Assembly (NCBI GenBank): GCA_015179025.1
Contig: WHUX01000179.1
Location: 1 to 64,000 of the forward strand
Source: Terfezia claveryi
Lineage: Eukaryota; Ascomycota; Pezizomycetes; Pezizales; Pezizaceae
Length of the DNA: 64,000 nucleotides
Reading direction: 5' to 3'
The notes beneath the pieces were generated by a model that was not told where the DNA came from, ran no database searches, and was given only the letters and a program-made list of their open reading frames with translations. Shown here in pieces: positions 33,841-45,156 of the stretch; position 1 is the first letter of the stretch; the number at the start of each line of letters is the position of its first letter. A program made the position numbers and the translations under genes.

Positions 33841-36800
33841 TTACACATCACGTTGATAATTCAGCAACCGCACAACAGCCTCATGCCCATTCGTAGCTGC
33901 CAATGAGAGTGGTGTCTGCCCAAGCTCGTCCTTAGCATTGATATCAACATCATCTCGCTCGATCAGCAGCCGCACAACAGTCTCACACCCATTCCGAGCT
34001 GCCAATGAGAGTGATGTCCGCCCATGCTTGTCCTTAGCATAGATATCAACATCATCTCGATCGATAAGCAGTTGCACAACAGCCTCACACCCATTCGCAG
34101 CTGCCAATGAGAGTGGTGTCCGCCCATTCTTGTCCTTAGCATTGATATCAACATCACCTCGCTCGATCAGCAGCCGCACAACAGTCTCACACCCATTCCG
34201 AGCTGCAAAGGAAAGGGGTGTCCGCCCATTCTTGTCCTTAGCATTGATATCAACATCATCTCGCTCGATCAGCAGCCGCACAACAGCCTCATGCCCTATC
34301 TCAGCTGCCAATGAGAGTGGTGTCCGCCCATGCTTGTCCTTAGCATAGATATCAACGTCTCGATCGATAAGCAGTTGCACAACAGCCTCACACCCATTCG
34401 CAGCTGCCAATGAGAGTGGTGTCCGCCCATTCTTGTCCTTAGCATTGATATCAACATCACCTCGCTCGATCAGCAGCCGCACAACAGTCTCACACCCATT
34501 CCGAGCTGCAAAGGAAAGGGGTGTCCGCCCATTCTTGTCCTTGGCATTGATATCAACATCATCTCGCTCGATTAGCAGCCGCACAACAGCCTCATGCCCT
34601 ATCTCAGCTGCCAATGAGAGTGGTGTCTGCCCATGTTCGTCCTTAGGATTGATATCAACATCATCTCGCTGGAATAGCACCTGCACAACAGCCTCACGCC
34701 CAGAAATAGCTGCAAATGAGAGGGGTGTCCACCCCCAATTGGTCTCACCATTGATATCAACATCATTTTGCTCGATCAGCAACCACACAACCTTCTCATG
34801 CCCATTCGCAGCTGCCCAGGAGAGTGGAGTCCGGTCATCATCATCATTTTGCCCTACATTCCACCCCATATTACACAGGTACGCCATATCTTCAGTCAAT
34901 CCAAAGTATGCTGCTACATGGGGCCCTGAAAATCTCTGTGTAAACCTGTATGTAAGCTTCCAATACAAGGCTTGTATAGAACAGGGTGGGTAGTTGCTCT
35001 CGTGGTTCAGTAAAATATTTGCGAGTTTGGTCAGGCTATCATTGCATTGATGTTTGTAATAGGTCCCCCAACAATATGATGCATACTCTAAGAATGTATA
35101 TTTGTTCAGCTTTTCTTCCAGACTATTGTTATCTGTACAATGCTGTCTTAAATTTGCAAAGTTAAGGTAAGTCAAACAACTTTCGGCAATAGAACTGCAC
35201 CCATCTGGGAATTCTGTCCCGGAATATTTGCGGAAGTACTCTTCAAGTGTGTAGTGCACAAATCGTACTGTCAATGTCTCTTTATCCACAATAACCAACC
35301 CAAGACAGCAGTCTAGTAAGGCTTTCCGTGAAGGAATATTTTCCGCATCGAATTCCGTATCGCCCTTCTCAACTGCTAGCGCATGTTGAAGTTCCGCAAG
35401 CTTTAGTGGTCGGTAGGCAAAATGAAGCCACATGAGTACTCGCATACCCAACTCAGCCTGACTCTTGCTAAGGCATTCCCGGATTCTAGTAATGATACCC
35501 TTGAATGAATCATAAAGATCAGTTGGCAGTGTTTCCAGAGCTTTCCGTCGTTTTGACTTTGTAGTCATCCCTAGGACCATTTTGATGTGCAAGGCAGGAA
35601 GAAGAAACCTGGAAAGATAAATCAGTACTGAGCTATATAGCTGATAAACTCTATAACTCACATCTCCTGAGACTTCCTAATAATTGCATCTATAATATCC
35701 TTTTCTAAGGCCTCATCCATTGCATCTGCATCCAGATCATACCTGATTTGCTGCCGTAGGAATTCTTCCATATCTTGTCGAGTGGCGCTAATGACAATTT
35801 TGTGTTGCTGTATACCTTTGAAGCGCTTCTTCACTTCATTTTTAATATGATCCCGCCCAGTGATGAAAAAGCGAGTATTATTATAATTAGTACCCAAATC
35901 TTTAAGCACATCGAGAAGCTGCTGCTGAACCTTTGGTTCCAGCTCATCATAAGCATCTATACAGATAAATGCACGCTTGAGCTGCTGTAACCGTATCCTG
36001 AGGAGAGCTAAAATATCTTCCGTCACAACTTTCCTGCGCTGACGCTTAATGATTATAAGCGTTTCGATTAGTTCTTTTGGTATGGTTTCTTCCACAGTAG
36101 TTAGAAGCTGGTGCAGAAAGCTTCCAAGGATATGCACTAGGATTTGATTGTTTTGGTCCTTGTAATCGGCGTACAAACAAGCAATCCCTATAGTGGGATA
36201 TTCATGGAATTGAGAATAAAGCTCGTCGATTACAACAGAGCTACATTATGAATTAGCAGAATAGATTACCTGGTATATATGATTCAATACCTAATCACAG
36301 TTTTTCCAGCACCGGGTATCCCAAAACAGCAGAAAACACGGATGCAATCTTCGACCGGTATTGTGTTGCTATCTCGCCAGTTGCAGAAAGATTCAGAACT
36401 CAGGAGCCATGCACCAGCGTTTTTGGTACGAGGCATCTTCACATCCTGGTGTCTCTTGAGTGGCTCCAATGGGGTCAACATTGTCAATAGTTCAAGGATC
36501 CTGTCATCTGGAGAAGTCAGCTTAACCCTATATAGGTATAAGAAATCTAAAGGTACCCTGGGTGTTATTGCGAATTTCTTCCGTCACTTTGAGATTGCGA
36601 GTAGCTGTCGTTGATATGTCTGTTCATACAGTCTCATTAGCATTCTTATTCAGTTTAACGCTATATAGGTACGAAGGATTTTAAAGGTACCCTGGGTGTT
36701 ATTGCGGATTTCTTCAGTTACTTTAAGAGTATAAGTAGCTGTAGTTGATATGTCTATTCATACAGTCTCATTAGCATTCCTTATTCTCATATATCCCCAT

Positions 36801-38252
36801 TTAGGAAATATCAGGGACGCATATAAACTAGGTGCGGCTAGGGCGATTTGAGGAGTAATGGGCCAGGTTAAGAAGTGCATAATTAAAGTATCCACCTACT
36901 ATTCAACTTGGCCAACGGTTTCAGTTCTGATGTAATATCCTGAAGGACACTTTCAATGTCTGTATTCTTGCATTAGATTCTTCTCTATTATATACGTATC
37001 CAACAGTATTTGTAGGACCATACCCCTTATCTTTTCCATGGTAGCAGCATCTGCACATCGCTGAATGACCTTCTCTTTTGCGTTAATGTCTTCAATGAAA
37101 GGCTGAAATTCAATATCAAATGACTTCAATGTGTTTGCAACTTTTTTGAGCCCTGATCTAAGTTTAGCAATTATTTTCTATATACTCCATAGTCCACATA
37201 TGGCACACATACCTCTGGCTTCAAAATAAGCACGAGCCTTGACTGCAAACACAATGACAGAAGCATAGAGCTCCGGTAAGGCAGAATCTAGCATGCACTG
37301 ACGATGTAAACTATTCGCTTCTGACAATGAATACAATGGAGCCCCAATGTATATTCCGGCATAAAACTCGCATATAGCCATCTTTTCTAGAAGTGCCGCT
37401 ATGGCTACCTCAAAGCCTTCGATTGCTTCTACATGATTGAGCGCAACCTATTCAGTGAATAAGCTTAGTTCCGGTGAGTCACAGGGAGAGTGCGTCAATA
37501 CTAACCCGCATGATAGCCCAAACACCCGCCCAAACTAAGGCACTCACCTGCGGATTAGCCTGAATTGCAATATCCACAACCTTTGTGTATTTTTCCACTT
37601 TTTTCAGAATTTTCCTCAAACGTTCCACGACCAAAACTTCCTTCCCACGCCAGGTATAGCTCCACCTTTTTTTCCTATCATCTTCCTGTAAAGTATTCAG
37701 CGCTTTGATAATAGACTCAATATTTTCTTCTGCCGATCGTGAGGTGAGGTTCGTGAGATTGAGTGGTGGGAGGTTGTTAGTGTTGAGTTTCTTCTCAGCA
37801 AGTTTCAATGCCTTAGTCCAAACCCGTGATACTGACTTCGTTTGAGGCGGTGCTGCTGCTTGCACAACGATTTCAGCCGAGGCCTGAGAATGCGATATTT
37901 GAACGATGGGTGCGCTGACAGATATGGTGGATGAACCCTGTGCGCCAGAGGGAGGGGTAGGGAATGGAGGATTCGATGATGTTAGAACGAATAGTGCGCC
38001 GCCGGACATGGAGGAGGAAGGTGAACCGTGGCCGCCGAAGGGCACTATTGGGTTATGTGCTTGTGAGGAAGAGGCTACTGCTGGCTGATCTGGGGTACTG
38101 CTATCGCGCTTTCTACTAGGCGACGGGGATCTCCTTCTGAACGAGTCCCAAAGACGTCCGATAGGCTCGAGGAGTGCTCCTTGTTGGGACTTTTGTTCTC
38201 CCGAAGATTGCTCCAGCCGCGGGTCAGGAGGGGGCTTCGAACGGGAATCCAT
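33841..38252 (-). CDS. NLR-like STAND receptor C (DUF7708-like, NACHT, ankyrin; extra intron)
   Basis: Nine exons: 38252-37506, 37447-37213, 37152-37024, 36959-36900, 36753-36691, 36619-36557, 36507-36291, 36240-35662 and 35608-33841, giving 1286 codons. It carries two full 63-base copies of mini-exon 5. A 50-base GT-AG intron (36290-36241), absent from A and B, splits the NACHT exon just after Walker A (GAGKTVIS, about residue 499). Walker B is FICIDAYDEL, with Tyr where A and B have Val. The N-terminal segment (SPSPSRKRDSSTPDQPAV) is shorter than in A and B. There are ten 34-residue ankyrin repeats; repeats 3-5 are copied as repeats 6-8 (34069-34371 and 34372-34674, 303-base offset). Splice sites are assigned by eye and by comparison among the paralogs. 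Confidence 0.83.
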
Positions 38253-39109
38253 GTTCGGCATTCTCTTCTCGGTGTATTGCTGCAATTTGTGTCAACGGTG
38301 GTTTGGTGCTGAGATTATGTGTAGATGCGGAGTAGAACTTGAATAGGACCTCAGACAGTAAAAGTGGCCAGCACACATATCGTATGCACGCATTTATGTA
38401 TACACACCAATTGGATTGCAGAACTGGGTGTTTCAGCGGGTCAGCCAATACCGTGACTGCATCGCAGGAAGGTAAACCAGGTTCTGTGACTATCTTCTAT
38501 ACGGACGTGGTCACCTGATGCTTCCGAAAAATGTTATTGAAATACGGAGACAAGATGGTTCTTCCTTCTGCATGCAAACCTCAGAAATGTAAACAGCAGA
38601 CTACACATCAAGCTCCCAAGGACCCAAGTCATGAATTCCTACATCGACAAGTCATATACATAAGTACATAGTCTGGTTGCACAACCTCTCGTAGAACACA
38701 TACATGGATGCTACTTGTAAGCAGTGCAATTAGCAAATGAAACAACAATGGCAGCTGTTTACCCTGAAGCAACCCGACAATTTGTGCTTAAGACCGACGG
38801 GGATAAAATGATATCGATGTGGTCCAGAGTTCTGGACGACATCTGGCATTGTTGCCCACAACAAGCATCTGAAGATGGTTAGGCTTGCACGTAGTATCAA
38901 AATGCCTTACGTGTAACGAATTCAAAAATCATATCAAGCTCGTAAATATCCGATACAAACATGTTAAACAATATATTATGAGCACTCCTTCCTCTCATAT
39001 GTGATTGCATCTGCTGGCATGAGAGTCATCTGCGATCTTAAGTTGCGTGCAGTTCATGATTACTAAGAAGCGATGTCAATCGGAACTCTCTATTTACGTA
39101 CAGATGCAT
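38253..39109. repeat. 5' flank and probable promoter region of NLR C
   Basis: This is the duplicated flank, with the ACACCAATTGGATTGCA block at about 38402 and the uninterrupted Gyp1 target sequence at about 38610-38660. From about 38660 to 39109 I see no feature. Confidence 0.55.
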
Positions 39110-39255
39110 AACTTGTACAAGTACACTAACACCGTGCAGGACGAGCCCACTTGGTCGAACTCGACAATCAGAGGGTTTCCGGCGTCGACAATTTCAGGAT
39201 GTTAAAAGCCCCCAAGCACAGAACAGTAGCGATCAAATTTTTCGCTGTGCGCAGG
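39110..39255 (+). repeat. LINE 5' fragment, left part of a split copy
   Basis: CACCGTGCAGGACGAGCCC through GATCAAATTTTTCGC matches about 16277-16378 and 26510-26615. The match stops at about 39250 and LINE sequence resumes at about 63590, so the 24 kb between was probably inserted into or rearranged within this LINE copy. Confidence 0.6.
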
Positions 39256-39265
39256 TTTTAGGTGT

Positions 39266-40096
39266 GTGTGTACTCCGATGTACCCTTGCAAGCCTACTAG
39301 TGAGCAGCCACCGTCTAGTGCACACCCCTTCAAAAACCCCTGCAACAGCGTCTCCAGCCACAACTCATATATCAGGAGCCTAGTGATTCTGGCTAAATGC
39401 ATATCTATAGAAACGAGTACGCTCTACAATATGGTTATGCTCATATCCCACCAAAATCAAGTGAAGACCCAATATCCCCCCCTTCCAATATGGCCTCTCT
39501 GAAGACCCACCTCTACTCCCTCAACTATCCGTATAGGCCAGGTACCCAGCGGGTGAGCTAATGATAACTAAAAGGTCATTTTCTAGTATCTATATTTATT
39601 TCAAAACAGCCTCTAGAGCAGCAGCCTTGAATATGATGGAATAGTATGCAATCAAAAAAAACCCAAAACAAGCTATTTTAAGAATTTACTAAATTTGCTT
39701 TATCTATGCTATCCTGGACCCTAGCCTTTCCCCCTTCTATAACCACTACTCTACAACATTCTCAATTACTATAGAGAGGCCTCCAATAGCTCTAAAAGCT
39801 CCAATACCCCCTCTTTGGCCTTCATAGGTTGCTTGTTATTGGGGGGTTTCTAAGGTTGTTATAATCCCCTCATTTCAACCATTTGTTTACTATCATCGAT
39901 ATTTCCCAATATCTAAGTACCCGCCAATAGACGAGCATAGTCTAATTAATCGAGCATTAGTCTAACGTCAGCCTAGTATGCTTGACCTACTATCTAGCTA
40001 GTATCTACTATAGCGTCCTTGTTCTAACCGGACTATATAGGCAGCGCCCAATCTAGCATTCAACCTAGTGTCCAGCCTAGTACCAACCTATATATC
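39266..40096. repeat. Left arm of long imperfect inverted repeat
   Basis: From about 39281 (TACCCTTGCAAGCCTACTAG) to about 39860 it is the inverted counterpart of 62690-63258 and of 340-920. Similarity fades toward 39900-40096, which shows no gene. Confidence 0.7.
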
Positions 40097-40701
40097 TATA
40101 AAGTGTTGTTAGGGAGACTGGAAGATCAGATTAAATAAGATAAGGATCTTATCTAATCAGATAATCTCAGGCTAGTAATGTATACTACAAAGTAGATTAC
40201 TAATAGTATATTGTTTATTCTCATTATTAAAGTTATTACCAGTAGCATAAGATTACTATAATAGGTAAAGTAGTATAGGAGTGCTAAAGGCACTTAGAAG
40301 ATTAACCAGTAGAACTTCTATATTGATTGTACTCTAACTATGTTCTCAGTTCTAACTCTCTATCCAACTGAAGGGAAATTCAGGGAACTATATGTGTTTC
40401 CAATGGGGCAGTGCTGGGGCAGTGCTGAGGCAGTGCACCATTATCTGACCCTTTTATATGATTGAGATTAACATCATCTGATCTTCTAGATAGTACTTCC
40501 AAATACTATCTAGTACAAAATAGGTTAAGTCTTAACTTAGACTTATATATGTGAAAGCATGTGATAACATGTGAAAGCATGTGAAAGCATGTGAAATATT
40601 AGCAAGGTAGACAGCACACAGAATGTTGTGTGTTTTAAGATACTTGCTAAGTAAGAAAATACATAAGAAATACATTTGTGAGGGAGAGGGTTAGTTATAG
40701 G
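40097..40701 (-). repeat. GypB 3' LTR, main part
   Basis: It starts TATAAAGTGTTGTTAG (TGTAAAGTG in the other copy) and continues beyond Gyp2 as 46893-46916, ending CTTCCTTACA. It contains short tandem repeats of the type CATGTGAAAG at about 40552-40598. Confidence 0.9.
40552..40598. repeat. LTR minisatellite, CATGTGAAAG-type units
   Basis: There are four consecutive units with one variant (CATGTGATAA). The same array is at 62087-62133 in the other GypB LTR, so it predates or accompanied the insertion. Confidence 0.75.
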
Positions 40702-41213
40702 TGTAAAGAGGGCTTAGGGGACAAGGCAACTAAGGGGTACGCCGGGGCAAGAGCAAGGCTAGGGTAACACACATGTAGGAATGCTACGTGAGTGACTAGA
40801 GGAGAGGCTAGGACGGGGGTAAGGGCAAGGGCGAGAGAGGCAGAGGGCAAGGGGCATAAGACATGCGGAGGTAGTTGCCGCGTGTGTCAAGGGAGGCAGC
40901 TATGCTGCAGAGTTATTTGTATAAGACAAGGATGTGCACAAGGGAGGTGCACAAGCGCTGGGAGAAGTAAGGTCCTGTATTGGTATACAAGACGTTGGAT
41001 GGGGATCCAATGACAGTACAGGGACAGGCTCTATATATACATAACTCGGTTAGAGCAATAGGGGAAATAAGCTTCCCTATCTTGGAAGCCAAGCAAGGTA
41101 ACGATAACACAATAACCCATCACCTGCGATCGCAGGTGATGACAAAGACAATAATGGCAATGACCCATTACCTGCAATCGCAGGTGATGACAACTGAACA
41201 TACGGTTGTTACA
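40702..41213 (-). repeat. Gyp2 3' LTR
   Basis: Preceded on the minus strand by the polypurine tract at 41214-41226. It carries the palindrome at 41118-41141 and a TATA-like run near 41030. Confidence 0.92.
41118..41141. promoter_or_regulatory. 24-base perfect palindrome in Gyp2 LTR
   Basis: The half-site CATCACCTGCGA is followed by its exact reverse complement. An imperfect second copy lies about 30 bases away. The other LTR has the same arrangement (46792-46815). It lies upstream of the LTR TATA-like run in transcription order, a place where regulatory proteins could bind; no function is shown. Confidence 0.6.
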
Positions 41214-41382
41214 CTATCCCCCCCTTAGGCTGGAGCTCCAGCGACTAGGAGGCCTGGGTATGATAACCAGCAAAATCAACACAGAAAACAACAACAACAA
41301 CAACAACAAGAGCAAGGACAAGAACCCCAACTCCGAACAACAACAAGAACAGAAAAAACAACAAGGATGCAAAGTTATGACC

Positions 41383-44300
41383 TCAATCAACTGGGCGAGG
41401 CTTTCTGAGGTATTGTTGGTGGAACAGGGTAACCAAATCCTGCGCATTCTCCAAGTCCTCTGCGAGTTGCCAGGTAGTCTCCTCGTCTCCTACCCACTTG
41501 ACCTTATACTGAACTTGCCCATAGCGTTTTTTGGAGTCCAGTACCTCCTCAACCTCCCACTCCTCTTCACCTGCAATCACTACGGGAGGGGGTAGGGGGT
41601 GCTTTTGCCCAGAGAGGGGATCATTGGCAGCTGGTTCAATCTCCGAGACGTAAACGACTGGGTGGCATTTGATATCTTTAGGGAACTTCAACCGGTAGGC
41701 GTGAGTGCTCACATTCCCTAATACCTCATATAGCTCTAGGAACTTATGATCCAGCTTATGAGAAGGTCATTCTGTCCGGAAGTGCCGACTAGAGAGCCAC
41801 ACCTTGTCTCCTGGCTGGTATCTGGGGGCTGGCAGTCGTGATCCATTGGCATATTCAGCTTGCCTGGCTTGCGCATATCCCAGCTCGGCTTTCAGGGTAA
41901 AGTGAAGTTCAGAAATCTGTGTGGCAAACTCCTTAGCTGGGGCATTCTTCCTGGCCTTGCGCAGAGGTGCCAGGGGGTCTACGAACTGAGGGTGCTAGCC
42001 ATAATTGGCCAGGAATGGGGAGGTCTTCAGGGTCTCAGAGAAGTGGTTGTTGGCGGAGAATTCGTAGGTGGCCAGCAATGAAACCCAGTTATTCTGCTGG
42101 TAATTGATGTACGCCCTCAGATATTGCTCCATAATGGCATTCATACGTTCTGACTGGCCATCAGTCTGAGGGTGGTATGCCATAGACAGGTGTACTTCAA
42201 TACCCAACAGCTCACAGAATGTTTTCCAGAAGTCGGCAACGAACTGAAGGCCATGGTCTGAGACAATCGACGCTGGGAGGCCATAGTAACGGAAGACATT
42301 ATTCAGGTAAGGGATGCTAATTCGGGGGCCGATCAAGTGTCTCGACAGGATATTACATGCCTTATTTTCGTTAATCGATCCACTACTATCAAGATGGCAT
42401 TGAATCCCGAGTCTTCCGGCAATCCGGTGACGAAGTCCATAGTCAGGTATTGCCAGGGTTGTTCTGGGACTTCCAGGGGCTTCAGGGTACTATATGGAGC
42501 ATGGCGGGTGAGTTTGGCACACTTGCAGACATGGCAATTCCATATGTACCGCTCCACTTCCTTCCGTTGGTCAATCCACATATATTGCCTAGCTAGCAGC
42601 TCCAACGTTTTAGCTACTCCAGGATGACCCATAGCTAGGGTATTATGGTGTTCCTTAATCAGCTGCATCCGCAGCTCCCCTTCAGTTATATAGAGCCGAT
42701 CTAGGTGGTATAGGAGGCCGTCCTGAGTGGTGCACTCGGCTAGGGAAATCTTGGTGTGACGGCGCTATCCAGACTCTACTGCGACGATTATATCCTTAAC
42801 CAGGTCGTCCTCCGCATATGCCCATCGTATCCGCAGAAGGAGATCTGCTCTGGGGTTTGCTTCAGCTTTAGCATCAGCATCAGCGTTAGTAATAGCAACA
42901 GCATCAGCATCAGCAACAGCATCAGCAACAGCAAGGCTATTGACCGCTAGGTCGAGATTTTCAGGTTTCAGTACTACCTGATTCTGGTACTTCAGCCTTT
43001 CATCCCCCCCTTTAGGGAGATCTCCTGATCTCCTGGTCAGTGCATCTGGCTTACCCCCAGCCTTTCCTAGCCGATACCTTATCTTGCAGTTAAACCATGA
43101 GAGGAATTCCAACTACCTAGCCTGTCGGCGGTTTAGTAATTTGGTGGTTATGAAGTATTCTAGGTTCTTGTGGTCGGAAAGGACCTCGATAACCCCCTTT
43201 GCCGATTCCAGGTGTGGTCTCCATTCCTCAAATGCTCGCACAATGGCTATTAATTCTTTATCATAGATTTCCTAATTGTACTCCACCGGGAGTGTTTCTT
43301 TGAGAAATAGGCCACTGGGTGAAGGATCCTATTGTCATCGTTCTGGGACAGGATTCCTGCGGAGACATAGTCATAGGCATCCGTCTCAACAATGCATTCA
43401 CGATCAGATTGAAGTGGGCCAGGATCGGGGCTGAGCAGAAGGCTTCCTTAGCCTCTAAAGCGGATTGGGCTTCTGGACTCTACTGGAATCGTTGGCTCTT
43501 TTCCATGCCCTTAGTCTTGGTTAATGCTATCAGTGGTGCCACGATTCTCGAATATCCCAGGATGAACCAGTGGTAGAAATTGGCAAAGCAAGAAGGCCTG
43601 TACATCCTTGAGGTTGGCAGGGGTTTCCCAATCCTGGATTGTAGTAACCTTGGCAGGGTCCATTCTGATACCGTCCATGGTTATTATCAGGCCCAGGTAC
43701 TTCACCTCTTGGATGTGGAATTTACATTTCTCGGGTTTAAGGTATAACCCAGCTTGTTCCAGCTTCTCTAGACCTGCGGACGTAGATTTTATGTTCCGCT
43801 AGGGTATCCAGTAGATGAGGATATCGTTCAGGTAGGCTGTGCAGAATACATCCAGAAAGTTCTGCAGGGTGTATTGATAAAGTGCTGGAAAGATGCGGGG
43901 GCATTGGTTAGGCCAAAGGGCATCACATTGTACTCAAATAGCCATAATGCGTCCGGAAGGCGGTTTTCCACTCCTCCCCTTCGGCGATCCATACCAAGTT
44001 ATAAGCCCCTCTCAGTCTAATTTGGTGAACCATTTTGCCTTGGAGAGCTTGGCCAACATCTCCTGGATCAGGGGCAAGGGTACCTGTTCTTCACCGTTAT
44101 TTCATTCAGGCCACGATAGTCCACGCACAATCGAAGGGAGCCATCTGGTTTTTTGACAAACAGCACAGGGGCGCCCGCTGGAGAAGAGCTATGGCGAATG
44201 AAGCTCTTGTTGAGGTTTTCCTCCAGGTATTTCTTCAGGGCCTCCAGCTCCACTGGGAATTCCATAAAGGGGCCCATAGGGGGGGTCTTGCCCTCTACCA

Positions 44301-45093
44301 GTGGAATTGTGTGGTCGTATGGTTGGTAGAAGGCAAGCTTTTCCACAGCTTTTTCCGAGAACAGGTCAATGAATTCGTGGTATTCGTCTGGAACCATGGA
44401 TTTCCACTCCCCCTTAGACCTTGTCTTATTGATTTCCAGGTTTACGTTATCTATGGAGAGGGCATGCACCTTCAGCTTGTGCCTCCTAGTGAGATAGGCA
44501 AAAGCTCCGGCTCCAATGAAGTTGATATTCAGGGGTTTTTGGAGAGCGAGGGGGACATTGGGAGCAGGGAAACAAGAGAAACCGGGGGATTGGTGGCATC
44601 GATGTATACAGCCTGGTGTACCACCTGAGTTGGGTGGATTATGGGGGGCGGTAATGCACACAGACCAGTAACGGTGGCTTCGGCTCTCCGCAGTATTTTC
44701 GGCAGTAAGGGCTATTAAAATGCAGGGTATAGGAGCCAAATCTGACTGATACATTGTGCATTCTAAGCCATGGGATTCCGAGGACAATTGGATACTTGAG
44801 CTTTGTAATAAACATAGGGAGGCTTTAGAGTGGTCCCCAATCTAGGCAGGAGTATATGCGATATCAGTAATGGCTCCAGAAGAGATAGGTCGGCCATCAA
44901 TGACATCGAGGAGCGGGGGTTTTGAGCTTAGAGGTGGGTATAGCATGCTTACTGACAAAGGCCTGGTGATGAAGGCAATTCCTGAGGCTCCACAGTCTAC
45001 GAGAGCTGATGTGATGAGTGTTTTACCATTGAAGGATATTGTGATAGGTACAACAAAATGCTCACCAAATAGGTGAGACTTGTCAACAGACAT
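41383..45093 (-). pseudogene. Gyp2 pol: PR-RT-RNaseH-IN-chromodomain, broken
   Basis: Pieces in order on the minus strand: protease with intact ALVDCGASG (about 44990), RT ([18 protein letters not shown] near 44110), RT palm and thumb (about 43870-43510), RNase H end plus an Ala/Asp-rich linker (43112-42765), integrase HHCC (EHHNTLAMGHPGVAKT, 42668-42500), DDE core ([25 protein letters not shown], to about 42150) and chromodomain (VEEVLDSKKRYGQVQYKVKW, about 41560-41450). Several frameshifts and stops separate them. The chromodomain and integrase pieces are the best kept. Confidence 0.92.
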
Positions 45094-45156
45094 AGAAGGA
45101 ACAGAAAAAGACGATAAAGACAGGTGACCTAGTGCAGGTCCCTTGCAGTGTCAGTG

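Noticed and set aside
36176..36487. Calling NLR C a pseudogene because its P-loop frame stops at 36284
   Set aside because: A 50-base GT-AG intron restores the frame exactly as in A and B. Transcripts are needed for proof.
41242..41595. Asn-rich plus-strand frame next to the Gyp2 3' LTR
   Set aside because: It is a CAA-type microsatellite read opposite to the chromodomain end of Gyp2 pol.
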